64,000 nucleotides of DNA from Morinoia aosen (GCA_030386875.1 CM059572.1:40049732-40113731); one strand, 5' to 3'. Counted from the stretch's first letter, positions 12,262 to 24,800 are shown. A program made the numbers and translations. The notes: a model not told the origin generated them from the letters alone.

Positions 12262-12577
12262 ATGTATGAAAAGCTCCCAGGGGGACTGTGTGAGGGCCTG
12301 AGCTAAAGGTTAGGTAGGCTTCCTTTTGTTGAAATAAAATAGGTTTTTCTTTGTTACGGACCATCTTTTTTCGGTTCACTGCTGTCCTGTTTTTCAGCAC
12401 CTACTACTTTCTTCTTCAACTTTTTCTTGTTTCATGAACTTCTTTCTTAGCTTCCTGTTTCTGTGCACCTTGTGCATAGATTCCGCGTTCCCTCAACTCC
12501 ATACTAACTGGTGCCTTCCTCCTTCCTCTCTTAGAACATCTTTGTTGAGCAATTAAGGGAGGCTAAAACTTTCTTAT
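12262..12577 (+). mobile_element. DR family copy D, abutting the LINE
   Basis: Recognisable from aagctcccagggggactgtg through the core cggttcactgctgtcctgtt to gagcaattaagggaggctaa. The 5' end is diverged compared with copies A, F and G. Its 3' end meets the AT-rich tail of the minus-strand LINE at about 12578, so the two elements lie tail to tail. Confidence 0.7.
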
Positions 12578-12747
12578 ATATAATTATTATTATTATTATT
12601 AAATCAAGCAAAGCAACCCCAACGGGACGGATCGGGGATCCATAGATTTCACATAGGAAACCCGCCAGCATCAACTCCACGAACAGTGAAACAAAAACAA
12701 AGAACAAAGAGAATACTAAAGGAAGAAAGCAGGAGAAGAAGGAGATA

Positions 12748-14133
12748 TCAACCACGAAACAACCAGGAGTTGACAGCACCTTTGAAACCACCCAACGAAC
12801 CCGAATCGAACACGGCAGAGGGAAGGGAGTTCCAGCGGGCAACGGAACAAGGGACAAAGCAACGCCTATACTGCGAAGTCCTACATCTAACTTCCCTCAG
12901 CTCAAAACTAAGAGCAGCAGCAGCAGCACGGGTAGCCCGAATCCGCTCGGCCCGTGGGGGAAGCATATGGAACAACCAATGCCTTCTATTGTTGAATAGC
13001 TTATAAAAAACGCAAAGTTGGGCAACTAGCCTTCTGTGCGCCAGAGACGGCAGCACCAAACCCGGACATAGCGCAGATGCAGATCTTACAATGCGATCCA
13101 AGAGACGCAGGTGGCAATCAGCCACAGAGCCCCAAACAGGCAAACAATACTCGAGCAGAGGAAGAAGAAAGGCACAGAAGCCTCTCCGCACCAACTGAGG
13201 GTCCTGATAAATTCCACCAATTACCCTCAGGATCCCCAGCCTTTTGGAGACCTGTGAGACTACCCTCCGCACATGAGCCTCAAATGTGAGCCTCCCATCA
13301 AACCGCACACCCAGGAAATCAAGTTCAGGGTAAACCTCAATGACTCCCCGACCTATGACTAGCTCACCGAACGGAGGCTCACTGGTCCTGGATCTACTCA
13401 CTATGAGCGCCTTTGACTTACTAGGATTAAGTATCATATTCCACCTCAAGCACCATTCGTTGATGCGTAACAAATCAGCATTCATGTCTTCCACCACCGC
13501 TGGACGCAACATGGGACCGGGCACAACGGCGACTAATGACGAGTCATCAGCATAAGCAATAAAATTACTTCGCACAAGATCAAACATCTCACTGGTGTAC
13601 AAACCAAACAAGAGAGGACCAAGTACACAGCCCTGGGGCACACCTGAGACAACCTCAAACCAGTGACCCGCCACTCCGTCAACCACCACTCTCTGCCTTC
13701 GTCCAACCAAAAACTCTTCACATATTGATAACAACTTGCCACCAACCCCTGCGAGTGCCAACCTGTGCAAAACACCTACATGGCTAACTCGATCGAAGGC
13801 CGCGCTGAAATCCAACTGTACAACTACAGCCTCACGACCCGCATCCAAAGCAGTCTGAAGCAGGTGGGACACGGATAATAGCGCGTCTGTACAGCCTAAT
13901 CCACGTCTGTAAGCAAATTGAGCTGCAGGGAGGAACCCCATACTCTCACAATATCGCGACAGTCGACCCACAATTAGCCGCTCGAACACTTTTGCTAGGA
14001 CTGGGGTGATAGAAATAGGACGATAATTCTCCACCAGCGGAGAAGGAGGACCCTTAGGGACAGCCGTCACATTGGCTGATCTCCAGCAACTCGGAAATTG
14101 ATCAGACCTAATCAGTGACCTTAAAAATGACAC
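12748..14133 (-). CDS. LINE reverse transcriptase, intact 461-codon segment
   Basis: RNA-directed DNA polymerase of the retrotransposon, which copies element RNA into the target site. Visible motifs are NYRPIS at residues 36-41, QLDFSAAFD at 106-114 (catalytic Asp in the A motif), SGVPQGCVLGPLLF at 163-176 (B motif) and the active-site box YADD at 194-197. The LNPSKSKALIVS and LDFLGVRFDGRLTF segments follow. The C-terminal part (LEYCLPVWG, then FVPCSVARWNSLP) is typical of CR1/Jockey-group LINEs that lack RNase H. The ATG at 14133 is only the first Met after a frameshift; RT homology continues upstream in another frame (14108-14440), so it is not the natural start. The catalytic residues are intact, but the polypeptide is cut off from its endonuclease. 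Confidence 0.88.
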   Translation of the reverse strand: MSFLRSLIRSDQFPSCWRSANVTAVPKGPPSPLVENYRPISITPVLAKVFERLIVGRLSRYCESMGFLPAAQFAYRRGLGCTDALLSVSHLLQTALDAGREAVVVQLDFSAAFDRVSHVGVLHRLALAGVGGKLLSICEEFLVGRRQRVVVDGVAGHWFEVVSGVPQGCVLGPLLFGLYTSEMFDLVRSNFIAYADDSSLVAVVPGPMLRPAVVEDMNADLLRINEWCLRWNMILNPSKSKALIVSRSRTSEPPFGELVIGRGVIEVYPELDFLGVRFDGRLTFEAHVRRVVSQVSKRLGILRVIGGIYQDPQLVRRGFCAFLLPLLEYCLPVWGSVADCHLRLLDRIVRSASALCPGLVLPSLAHRRLVAQLCVFYKLFNNRRHWLFHMLPPRAERIRATRAAAAALSFELREVRCRTSQYRRCFVPCSVARWNSLPSAVFDSGSLGGFKGAVNSWLFRG

Positions 14134-14763
14134 TAAGTTTGGGAGCTAGCACCTCAGCCGTCTCCCTGAAAAACAGCGGAAACACACCCAACGGGTCGAC
14201 CCCACCACCCACATCAAGTTCAGAGAGTAAACGTCTAACCTGACCAAACCTAAACGCCAGCGAACAACACAAGGGTCTTGGGTAGCATGTGGGAGGCAAT
14301 ACAAAATTCTCCCTACACTGCTTACCGTCAAATTGAGTGGTGAGCAGCTGCGCTTTCTCTACAGGATCAACCACCAGTGCCATTCCAGGATCTAGGAGGG
14401 CAGGAAGAGCAGGCCTAGCACCAAATACAGCTCCCTTCAACGTAACCCACCATTTGTGCGAAGACGAGGAGGAATTGAGGGCATCCCGCAGTCACCGATC
14501 ATGTCTCTCACGAGCCCCGGCGTAAACTACCTGGGCTTCATTACGAGCTCGCAAGTAAGCCTCCCACCCAGGTGGGGTCTTAGACCTAGTCCAAGCGCGG
14601 AACGCTGTCCGCTTCGCATCAAAGGCAGCTCTACACTGACCATCGAACCAAGGTTTATCAGAAGACTTGACACGAGAACCACCTTAGGGACATAACGTTC
14701 GACCACATCAGCAACCGCTTGATTCAGCAAGTCCAAAGGTGCCCTGGAGCGTAAAATCTCACC
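14108..14763 (-). pseudogene. Broken endonuclease-RT linker of the LINE
   Basis: Connects endonuclease to RT but is scattered over frames. From 14763 to about 14680 it continues the endonuclease frame (GEILRSRAPLDLLNQAV) after a TGA. A one-base shift near 14675 moves the sense reading to the frame containing DKPWFDGQCRAAFDAK. A TGA interrupts that frame near 14490, then it continues through MKGAVFGARPALPALLDPG to SVIFKVTD at 14108. A second shift near 14125 moves into the RT frame. The pattern is mutational decay of one ancestral frame. Confidence 0.75.
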
Positions 14764-15567
14764 TCAAGGGAAACACCGGACAGCCCCCCTAACAGTAGTC
14801 CAATTGGTTCTGTTCTTCAACATAACCACCCGGCGAGTGTTCAAAACAGGCACGGCTTGACGAACAAGTAAACAACACTCAAGCACACAGAGGTCAGAGG
14901 TAACCAAAGGGGGAGCAACAGAAACCCTGACAACATCAGGAACATCCGTGAGCACCAAGTCCAGGCAGTTCCCCGCAATATGAGTCGGACCCTGAACAAG
15001 TTGCGTGTAGCCAGACAGGTTGGAAAAGTCCAAAGTATTATGACCATGCACATCGGTGGGCGAAACAGAACCCAGCCACTCAGTGTGGTGTGCATTTGCA
15101 TCACCCATGAATACAAAGACTGCCTTTGGGTCAGAGGACTGAGCTCGTGCCATCAAATCCAACAGGCAATCATATAAAGAGCCATCGTGCCCCGGATTAC
15201 GATAAAAGGCCACCAAGTAGAAATTAGACACTGAGCCACAAACCCGTACCACCATATACTCGTGACACTCGCATTCCAAATTCAAGCGCCTATAGGCGCG
15301 ACAACCCTCTCGAATATAGAGGGCCATCCCACCAGTACCCCCAGTGGGCATAACCAGCCTCAACTGAGGCGACGCAAATCCCGGGACCCGGAGCTCAGCC
15401 GGGTGTCTCCGATCTGAGACAAGAGTCTCTGACAAGAACAAGATATCACACCGGGAGGCAGCAACGGCTAACTCATTCAAATTGGCCCTGCGTCCCCGAA
15501 TATTGGCACAAAGTACAATCAACTCCCTACCAACCACGGTGGGTCTCAACCCCGCCATACCAAACAA
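14764..15567 (-). pseudogene. LINE AP-type endonuclease with a lost catalytic His
   Basis: An apurinic/apyrimidinic-type endonuclease domain, which nicks target DNA during LINE insertion. Motifs in order are VLCANIRG (Asn22), FLSET (Glu47), VAFYRNP (Tyr122), FMGDANAHH (Asp146, Asn148), CLDLVLTD (Asp203) and TSDLCVLEC at 223-231. The last motif is normally S-D-H; here residue 226 is Leu (codon at 14890-14892, CTC where CAC is expected), one base away from the catalytic His. The frame then ends at a TGA (14764-14766) where a Trp is plausible, and the reading continues in the same frame beyond it. The protein is therefore both truncated and catalytically dead by inference. Confidence 0.85.
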
Positions 15568-15825
15568 GGAAGACCCAGATATGAAAGGATAGAATGAATA
15601 GAGAAAAAAACAATAAAGTGAAATAGCAAGGAAAATGAGAATATGAGAAGAAAAAAAAAGAGAAAAGAAAAAAGAGAAAAGAAGAGAAAAGAAAAAAGAC
15701 CGGAGGATGGAAGGCTGCGGAAGACCAAATTAATGGCTATGGCGACAGCCCGAACCCCACCAACACGAAAGATCAGAGGAGATACAGAGCGGAAAAGATA
15801 GAGAGGCACGCTACCTAACTTGGTC

Positions 15826-18800
15826 TATTACAGGTTATTTACATGAACACTTTAACATAGTAGAGAAAATTTGCAATAAGAAGCCTTAAATTTATGTGGG
15901 AAAACAGACCCATAACAATCCAACTGTAGCTCAGCCTGCGAGATCACACAAATTACATCCCCGGCAGCGATGGGCAAACAGGGAAATGGCACAGGGAAAT
16001 GACACAAATAAACAACCTAAATAATGTATGTATGAAAATATATCATGATCCATGAAACTGAATAGCAGGTCATTTGGATGAAATGTTTGGTTTAGTTTGA
16101 AATATTTACCTTAGTTTTTAGGCATGCTTTTTTTAATTCAGATTAATAGTTCAGGCATCTTCAGTACCTTCATTGAAGTCGTATTCGTAATTTTAGTTAC
16201 TTAGTGATAGTGGGTCTTCGTGTGTGGTGAATAATTTTTCTCCCTGTTGCATGGACATTTTGACAACGGTAGTTGCTGCCCAATGTTTAAAATTAATTGC
16301 AACACTTCCTCGAGGTAGACTTGGGCACTTTGATGACTGCTATTAAATTTCAGATTGGGCGTTGCTAAATAATTAGCTGTAGGGTTATTGGACTGACTTT
16401 TTTCTCGAAAAAACTTTTAAATTAGGCGAAATTATACGTGAAAATACATCAACTTTGACAGTTTTGGCCATAAAAAAAGTTAATCGAGCAGCTATGGTTA
16501 AGTTCTACAGCCGCAAATCACGGTGTGAGCGCCAGAACTTTGGGGGAGGCCCGTCCGTTTGTTTTTGCTAAACCAATTAAGCTGGAGAAAGAGTTATGAC
16601 GAACCTCCACACATCTCACACTTAAAATGAGCTATTCGTAAGTCAATTTTTGATTTTTACACAGATAGGCTCAAAGTATTGGTATATTTCGTCTCAGAAG
16701 ATCATTTAAGCTCCACCTGAAAAATATCTCACAGCAGTGAAATTTACCACGGGCATCCTGATACCAAATTTCTCAAAGCTCAAGCGCAAGAACAATTAGA
16801 AAAACATTTAATTGTTTGTCATTCACAAGAGCGAGTAAGGAGGTAACTGGAATTGTTTGGTGTTCTCCTGAAGAGCAATTGGCTGACCAAAGAGCAAGTC
16901 AAAAATAAGAAAATTCTCGAAGAAGAATTTTCGCCTCGAAGAAAATTCTCATCGAGGCGCAATTTTGAGTTGAAGCTTGAATGATGTATCAAGTCAGTCT
17001 TTGTGAGTGGCGCGCGATGATTATAAATTGATGATCAAAAAACTTTGGAACTTTGATGAAAACTTGTAAATTTGATCCGGTCTATCGCACCTAAACATGT
17101 ATTAAAGCTTGTTGATAACTACAGGAAATGTACGATTTTCTCTTCTTCCATCTGTAAAAGTAAAACTTTTGCAGCTAAGAACCTCTCGCATGGCTTATTT
17201 ATATCCTAAACGAGTGAAAGCCAAATCAAAAAGTGTGCAGAGATTTGTCCCAATGAGGCATCATAATCGTAAAACTACTTCAAAGCAATGCAGATCCTCA
17301 AGAGCGAAAAATAGTGTGAAACTTTCTCAAAGTAATGCGAATAATGAGCATGTTGTCACTAGCTTATAAATGCATTTCAGTTTCAAATCAGACTAGTAAA
17401 TGACCGAAGCAAACAAGCGTCCATCCTCATGACTTGAGGAGTAAATTTTCAATTTAAGAGCTGACAGGAACCCGTCAGCAGCGTTGAGACAAGTGTCACA
17501 GTGACTCTGGGCCTGCCATACATCGATGCTGCAGCGCGCGCAGTCCGCGGTAGTGCTCGCAGTTACATGCAGTCAATCTGTCCGATATCGCACCGCTCAA
17601 GACCTGCCCTAATGGTTTCCGATAGAGTGACTTGCCCTAGGGTATTCTGCATGCCTTCCTATCGCCGCTGCTGATGCTGCTCTCGCCGCCCATAGCTCCT
17701 TCTTCGGCGTCGATGTATCCTTTGAAAAAAGCGATTCCCCCGGGCTATGGGTATCTGTATTCATGAAATGCCACCCGCAGCTCGCATGGAGAAGGCAATG
17801 TATAGCGCAGAGTGAGGGAGAGCAAAATAGAAACGTTTTGTGTTCTTATTCAGAGCACGTTTCCTGGGTTCTTTCTTTAGATTCCAAAATTTCTTAGAAG
17901 AATGAGCAAACATGCATGGGAACCTGCTACACATTTCTTTGCTAGAACGTACCGAAGGAAATGATTGAAGGTCGGATAAAAATAGGATAATGTTTACGCA
18001 AAACTGATGTTCTGAATTTTTATTCGTTCAACTTAATCAGTCCTCAATGAGAAAGAGTGCAAAACCAGAATAAATTTAAGCAACGTTAAAAATAATGCTT
18101 ACTTTCTTCGAGTAACGTCAAAAGTTCAAAAATTTAAATTATTACAGCCTACGTCGTGCGAGTCACCTCAAGTGTAGCGGCCCAACAAGATAAATGACAG
18201 AAATAAGACAGCAGCATCTGCGACAGTGTCTGCTGGCTTCATCATTCCAGTTCTTGCTTCAGTTTTTCTGCCCCTGCGCAGGGGAAGCGATCGCTCGATT
18301 TTTGAGAGCAACATTGGAAGTTTGTCCGACATGGCGCTGTGCGCTGTGAGAGCGCTGATTCTTTCCGCAACCGCAGCTCAAAACGGGGGCCCATTGGTCG
18401 AGCTCGTGTTTCCGATTTAGAACATGTGGTGGCTCTCGAAAAGCCAGAGCGAAGACGCCGTTCAATCCATGTGTGGAAGCAAATGTTTTTTGTTGCTTGA
18501 ACACTCACTTCCATGGTTTGCTGATAGCTTCAGCTGTGTCAGTATTCGTCGCTGGGCATCAAGTGACAGTTTGAGACACTGCCAAAACTCTAAAACGCTT
18601 TTTCAACTAACGCATTAAATATTTCACTTCTCAAGCAGCTATTTTTTCACCTATATTATTACTTTTGGAAGTGCTGTTGTGAGGAACACTGGAGCTATAT
18701 TTTAACACGTAAGGTCGTTAACTAAACGTCTAGTTTAATGTACTGCGGCTAAATTGTTTACCAGGCGGTTGTGTTTTAAAAACCTTAAATTCTATGAAAT

Positions 18801-19465
18801 AAATTTTCAGAGGTTCCTTGCGTCCCTATTCTTCAGAGCGAATAGATGCCAGACATTCTCCTGCACTATATCTATTCAGAGTAAACGTAGGATTCCAGTC
18901 CCCCTATCCAGACATGTTTTGGTGGTGTCTGTTTTCGTCAAAGCTGTTCACTAGTACTTCCTAGCGCTGGGATCAGTAACGACTGGTACAGGGATTACTT
19001 ATTTTTATTATTATCAGGGGTTTTTTACCTATTATTATAATGATATTTATAAGGTTTTATTCTTTAGTTTAAGGCTCCCTAGCCAATACAAAGATAATTT
19101 CTATAGAGCGAAGAAGGAACCATTTACTGTGAACTTTAGAAAAATGAAAATCTAGGCACCAGCTGTGTTCCCACTCAAGATATTCTGTGCATAGCACCAG
19201 CAAGTGGAAAAGGAAGAGAAAAAAACAGTGAAGAAGTGGCGAAGGAAACACGAAAACTAACAAAAGCTAAATGGGTCCGAAAGGCAAAGATCCGATGGCC
19301 TATCCATTGGTGAAGCGCATAACAGTACCGCCCACCCCTTACCTTCTTCAGAGAGTCAATGCCGATACCAATAGCATGTGACAGACAAACCAAACTAACC
19401 TTTACCTGTTGCCAGTCCTATGGGGTTAGTCCTGGTTTACTCGTTTGACTTTATTTTTCTTTTTC
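15826..19465. other. No supported gene
   Basis: AT-rich with GC-richer islands at about 17500-17780 and 18220-18560. No frame in either island is recognisable. A small local palindrome (cctcgaagaaaattctcatc followed by gagg) lies near 16934. An 86-codon plus frame at 17109 is Lys/Arg/Ser-rich without domain signature. Confidence 0.4.
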
Positions 19466-21819
19466 AACTCCCCAGTCGTCATGAATTTTAGCGTCCTTGT
19501 CGCCATGGATTTAAACTCCCCAGTCGTCAGGAATTTTAGCTTCCTTGTCGCCATGGATTTAAACTCCCCAGTCGTCAGGAATTTTAGCTTCCTTGTCGCC
19601 ATGGATTTAAACTCCCCAGTCGTCATGAATTTTAGCGTCCTTGTCGCCATGGATTTAAACTCCCCAGTCGTCAGGAATTTTAGCTTCCTTGTCGCCATGG
19701 ATTTAAACTCCCCAGTCGTCAGGAATTTTAGCTTCCTTGTCGCCATGGATTTAAACTCCCCAGTCGTCATGAATTTTAGCGTCCTTGTCGCCATGGATTT
19801 AAACTCCCCAGTCGTCATGAATTTTAGCGTCCTTGTCGCCATGGATTTAAACTCCCCAGTCGTCATGAATTTTAGCGTCCTTGTCGCCATGGATTTAAAC
19901 TCCCCAGTCGTCATGAATTTTAGCGTCCTTGTCGCCATGGATTTAAACTCCCCAGTCGTCAGGAATTTTAGCTTCCTTGTCGCCATGGATTTCAACTCCC
20001 CAGTCGTCATGAATTTTAGCGTCCTTGTCGCCATGGATTTAAACTCCCTAGTCGTCAGGAATTTTAGCTTCCTTGTCGCCATGGATTTAAACTCCCCAGT
20101 CGTCAGGAATTTTAGCTTCCTTGTCGCCATGGATTTCAACTCCCCAGTCGTCAGGAATTTTAGCTTTCTTGTCGCCATGGATTTCAACTCCCCAGTCGTC
20201 AGGAATTTTAGCTTCCTTGTCGCCATGGATTTCAACTCCCCAGTCGTCATGAATTTTAGCTTCCTTGTCGCCATGGATTTCAACTCCCCAGTCGTCAGGA
20301 ATTTTAGCTTCCTTGTCGCCATGGATTTAAACTCCCCAGTCGTCATGAATTTTAGCTTCCTTGTCGCCATGGATTTCAACTCCCCAGTCGTCAGGAATTT
20401 TAGCTTCCTTGTCGCCATGGATTTCAACTCCCCAGTCGTCAGGAATTTTAGCCTCCTTGTCGCCATGGATTTCAACTCCCCAGTCGTCAGGAATTTTAGC
20501 TTCCTTGTCGCCATGGATTTAAACTCCCCAGTCGTCAGGAATTTTAGCTTCCTTGTCGCCATGGATTTCAACTCCCCAGTCGTCAGGAATTTTAGCTTCC
20601 TTGTCGCCATGGATTTAAACTCCCCAGTCGTCAGGAATTTTAGCTTCCTTGTCGCCATGGATTTAAACTTCCCAGTCGTCAGGAATTTTAGCTTCCTTGT
20701 CGCCATGGATTTCAACTCCCCAGTCGTCAGGAATTTTAGCTTCCTTGTCGCCATGGATTTAAACTCTCCAGTCGTCAGGAATTTTAGCTTCCTTGTCGCC
20801 ATGGATTTCAACTCCCCAGTCGTCAGGAATTTTAGCTTCCTTGTCGCCATGGATTTCAACTCCCCAGTCGTCAGGAATTTTAGCTTTCTTGTCACCATGG
20901 ATTTCAACTCCCCAGTCGTCAGGAATTTTAGCTTCCTTGTCGCCATGGGTTTCAACTCCCCAGTCGTCAGGAATTTTAGCTTCCTTGTCGCCATGGATTT
21001 CAACTCCCCAGTCGTCAGGAATTTTAGCTTCCTTGTCGCCATGGATTTCAACTCCCCAGTCGTCAGGAATTTTAGCTTCCTTGTCGCCATGGATTTCAAC
21101 TCCCCAGCCGTCATGAATTTTAGCTTCCTTGTCGCCATGGATTTAAACTCCCCAGTCGTCAGGAATTTTAGCTTCCTTGTCGCCATGGATTTCAACTCCC
21201 CAGTCGTCATGAATTTTAGCTTCCTTGTCGCCATGGATTTCAACTCCCCAGTCGTCATGAATTTTAGCTTCCTTGTCGCCATGGATTTCAACTCCCCAGT
21301 CGTCATGAATTTTAGCTTCCTTGTCGCCATAGATTTCAACTCCCCAGTCGTCATGAATTTTAGCTTCTTTGTCGCCATGGATTTCAACTCTCCAGTCGTC
21401 ATGAATTTTAGCTTCCTTGTCGCCATGGATTTCAACTCCCCAGTCGTCATGAATTTTAGCTTCCTTGTCGCCATAGATTTCAACTCCCCAGTCGTCATGA
21501 ATTTTAGCTTCCTTGTCGCCATGGATTTCAACTCCCCAGTCGTCATGAATTTTAGCTTCCTTGTCGCCATGGGTTTCAACTCCTCAGTCGTCAGGAATTT
21601 TAGCTTCCTTGTCGCCATGGATTTCAACTCCCCAGTCGTCAGGAATTTTAGCTTCCTTGTCGCCATGGATTTCAACTCCCCAGTCGTCATGAATTTTAGC
21701 TTCCTTGTCGCCATGGATTTCAACTCCCCAGTCGTCAGAAATTTTAGCTTCCTTGTCGCCATGGATTTCAACTCCCCAGTCGTCATGAATTTTAGCTTCC
21801 CTGTCATCATGAATTTCGA
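19466..21819. repeat. 48-bp minisatellite, 49 copies, open on both strands
   Basis: The tandem unit begins aactccccagtcgtcaggaa and ends gtcgccatggattta. Because 48 is a multiple of 3 there are long frames on both strands: 796 codons on plus (repeat NSPVVRNFSFLVAMDL) and 805 on minus (repeat MATRKLKFLTTGELKS). Three sites vary repeatedly: AGG/ATG after gtc, agcTTC/agcGTC, and atttA/atttC. Units with linked ATG+GTC occur only in the first ~12 copies, atttA is concentrated in the first half, and ATG+TTC units dominate copies 37-44, so neighbours resemble each other. Most rarer substitutions change the amino acid in either frame, which argues against coding. No promoter, spliceable exon or known domain was seen. 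Confidence 0.95.
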
Positions 21820-24800
21820 TTTTATTTCATCATAGCTTGTCATTCTGGAATGAATATTTTAGTTTCTGAATTAAGGGTTGCTTGTCAAAATGCTTGCGCA
21901 GCTTGTTTTCTCTCGTACAAATTAGAAAAGAGCAAAAATTTTTGGTAAAATCAGTTTCCGTCCATGTTCAAATGCATATCCCGTTGAATATTAAATTCAT
22001 ATTTCGCATAATGTAACAAAAACATAATGCACCGAAGCATGATGTTTTACTGAAACAAGTCAACCTCTATATATATACAACAAATCCTTCGAATAGAGCA
22101 TAATATTCATAACCCCAAATAAATGAAAGCTTTCATGACTTACGAGAAACAAAGAATGTTTAACGTGTGGTCATACACTCGAATTGCAAAAATTCCAGAG
22201 CATTTTATGATATTTTCTTGTTCGGAAATTCTTAGTGCTCGCGAAGGAAAACATCGTTGGAAAAACCCACCAGTTCACGTTCATACTTGAGTGAAATTTC
22301 AGCTTCACGTACATTGGATACAATTCGTTGGGTTTGTTTTTTGTGCGTAGAAGAAAAAATCTCCTGATTTATTTGACTGATTCATTTCCAAACGGGAATT
22401 TTTCTACAGACAAATAGCATGCTCTTTCACAATATTGTTTACCTAATAGTGAACAGTTTCTATTTATGCTGCGAAGCATGCTCTAAGAAGATGCAGTTTC
22501 AGTTTTCCGCAAGAAATATGTTGCTCCAGGGAGTTAATCTAAAGCGCGGAGTTCAGCCCAACAACACGATGTTGTTCGTCCGTAAATCGAGATTTCTTCG
22601 GAGCTTTTCAAAATACAGAAGTTGCGCCGCTCGCCTAGGAAGCGTCTTCAATATACGCTGGCGCCACATATTTCTGCTCCTTCCAACAGCCGCTTGCCTC
22701 GACAGCTCCGTAAAAATCAGGCCTTCCAGTAAACAAGAGCCAAAAATATGCATCTAGATTGCTCTGCACTTGCTTTGATTGTTGATTCGAAGAAGTGTTT
22801 TCCTTACTTCGGATCAATGGCTCGCTTCTCTGGATAAACTTACATTACACCATCATCGAACTGGGTTTCTGCAACTGAAAGTGCACATTTCTCAGTCCTG
22901 TTGAATCTATGATGCTGATATGCTTTGAAAATAGATCGAATACATTTGGAATATATTTAATCAACGGAGCTCAGATTAAAAATGAAAAACGATTTTTTCC
23001 TTCTATTTGTGACTCGGTTTTTATGTTACTGATATCCATTTCAGAAGCGAGTAAATGAGTCTAGTTGAAAACACTATTGAACAAAATTTACACCCATTAA
23101 GCTCTAGTCTGTCATTACCTGACACTCCCGCTGCTGTCAGAACGCACCATCACAAATTAAATTAGGCTTCATTATTTTGTGCTTTATAGTGCACCTCTAA
23201 ACCAACAGCTAGCTCTGCTCTCGGCCGCCAGAATCTGGCGTTAAAAAGTTAAATGTTTAGTGTGCTGTAGAGTTCAATTACAGTTTTGAGGTTCTCAATT
23301 ACGCTTTTGTTTATCCTGCTCATATGTACCCGATGTGTAAGCTGAGTAAGCCGTTTGAGGAATTTGTTTTATCATTCTCATGTTCGGGTGGTGAATTTTT
23401 AGCCCATTCACAGGCGCCTTTTTTTGAAAAGATATTTCATATTCTGACAATTTGTTTACGTTATCTTCTCAGCTGAGCTCGTCAGCAGCTGAGAAGGACT
23501 CTTTGAGTTTATCTGTTTCTATTTTTAGCACATTATGCCCTGGACGCTTTCACTAGTTGTTCTCTGAAAAAAAAACAGATCAGGTTATTACGGGGTACAT
23601 TAACCCCACCTTCTCGCCGGGCAGCAAAAGAGGTTAATGGTGTAGTTCTGCACTCAGAGGATTCCTTGGCAGTTCTTTTTCCTAGACGCGACCGTGGTGG
23701 TCTGTTACTAAGGTACCGGAGGTATGCGGCGTTTTAAGTACAGTCAAGTATCCAAGTTTTTTTTTGTTTTCCGTTCCTGCCGCGGAGAAAATATCTGAGA
23801 TCAATATCCGGGAAACGGTCCCTACTTTTGTTCAGCTGCTCCTCAAAAGTTGTGTAGAAGGCAGCTGGTTTACGGAGGAGCATTGATGGTGCATTGCAAA
23901 AGTTGAACCTTTTCAATCTTTAGAGGAATCTTCATAACTTTGGAAGGGTATCTTGGGTTTGAGGCAGAACTTTGAAACTGCTGCTGCCTGTCTGGCTGAT
24001 TGGATCATATTTACTATCTGGTTTTGAAGAATGTTAATTACCATCTTTGAATACCATCCTTTTTTTGGAAGACACATATGATGCCTTTCAAGTGTTTTGA
24101 AATAAATTTATCTGACTACTGTATAGAAATCAGCACAGAAGAAAATTATATACATTTTGATTTTGTGGATTTCCCTTATACCGAACCGTGGATCGATTGT
24201 GGGTTCAGATTCAAAACATTCTCAGATCAATAAACATTTCAGGACAGCTTTACGAGACCAGTGCGGCGCAAATAATCATATTATTTGCCAGCATCGCTTT
24301 GAATTTCCCCCGATTTTTAATAAGCGAGACCAACAAAATGAAAAACTGGGGAAAAACTAGGTCCCGTCGATTATAACCCTCCGTCGTATGGCGGGTCGTG
24401 CCCTAAATTGACTTATGCGTAAAATGCGCGTCCTGTTTGAACTCCGGCGCAAAATTCTACCTGTGCATGATCGGATCCGCAGCGCTGATTTTTATCTACA
24501 ACGAGATCCTGCGGACCAATCGAAAGCGAATAATATTTTGTCGGCAGATGCAAAACTCTGTACATTCTTTCTGAGATATTTTTCATTTTTTCCTTAAATA
24601 TTTTTGATGAGCCATGATGTTTTTCGTGAACTCACACCATTTCTTCAATCATTCAGGGTTTGGGTATTGAAATGATAGTCCTGTCCAGCTCTATAGACTT
24701 CACTGAATATTTTTAAAAATCATAGTTTAAAAGCGAAGTTTAACATTGGAATTATTTCTAACTCGGAAGAATGGCATTGATTACCGTTTACTGGAACTAT

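Larger units (their letters stand above)
12578..15825 (-). mobile_element. Non-LTR retrotransposon (CR1/Jockey-type LINE), inactive
   Basis: Read on the minus strand, the order is a pyrimidine-rich leader (15575-15710, purine-rich on plus), an AP-type endonuclease, a linker, a reverse transcriptase with a C-terminal extension, a short 3' UTR, and a (TAA)n-like tail at 12578-12601. I see no ORF1 (nucleic-acid-binding protein) and no RNase H, so the copy is either 5'-truncated or of a single-ORF type. The frame is broken by TGA codons at 14764-14766 and near 14490 and by frameshifts near 14675 and 14125. The element is GC-richer than its surroundings, as expected for a fairly recent arrival. 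The 5' limit near 15825 is approximate; no convincing target-site duplication was found. Confidence 0.9.

Noticed and set aside
19426-21843. Two ~800-codon ORFs on opposite strands over the 48-bp array as genes
   Set aside because: The frames follow from a period divisible by three, and the substitutions do not favour silent sites in either frame. No domain, signal or splice context supports coding.
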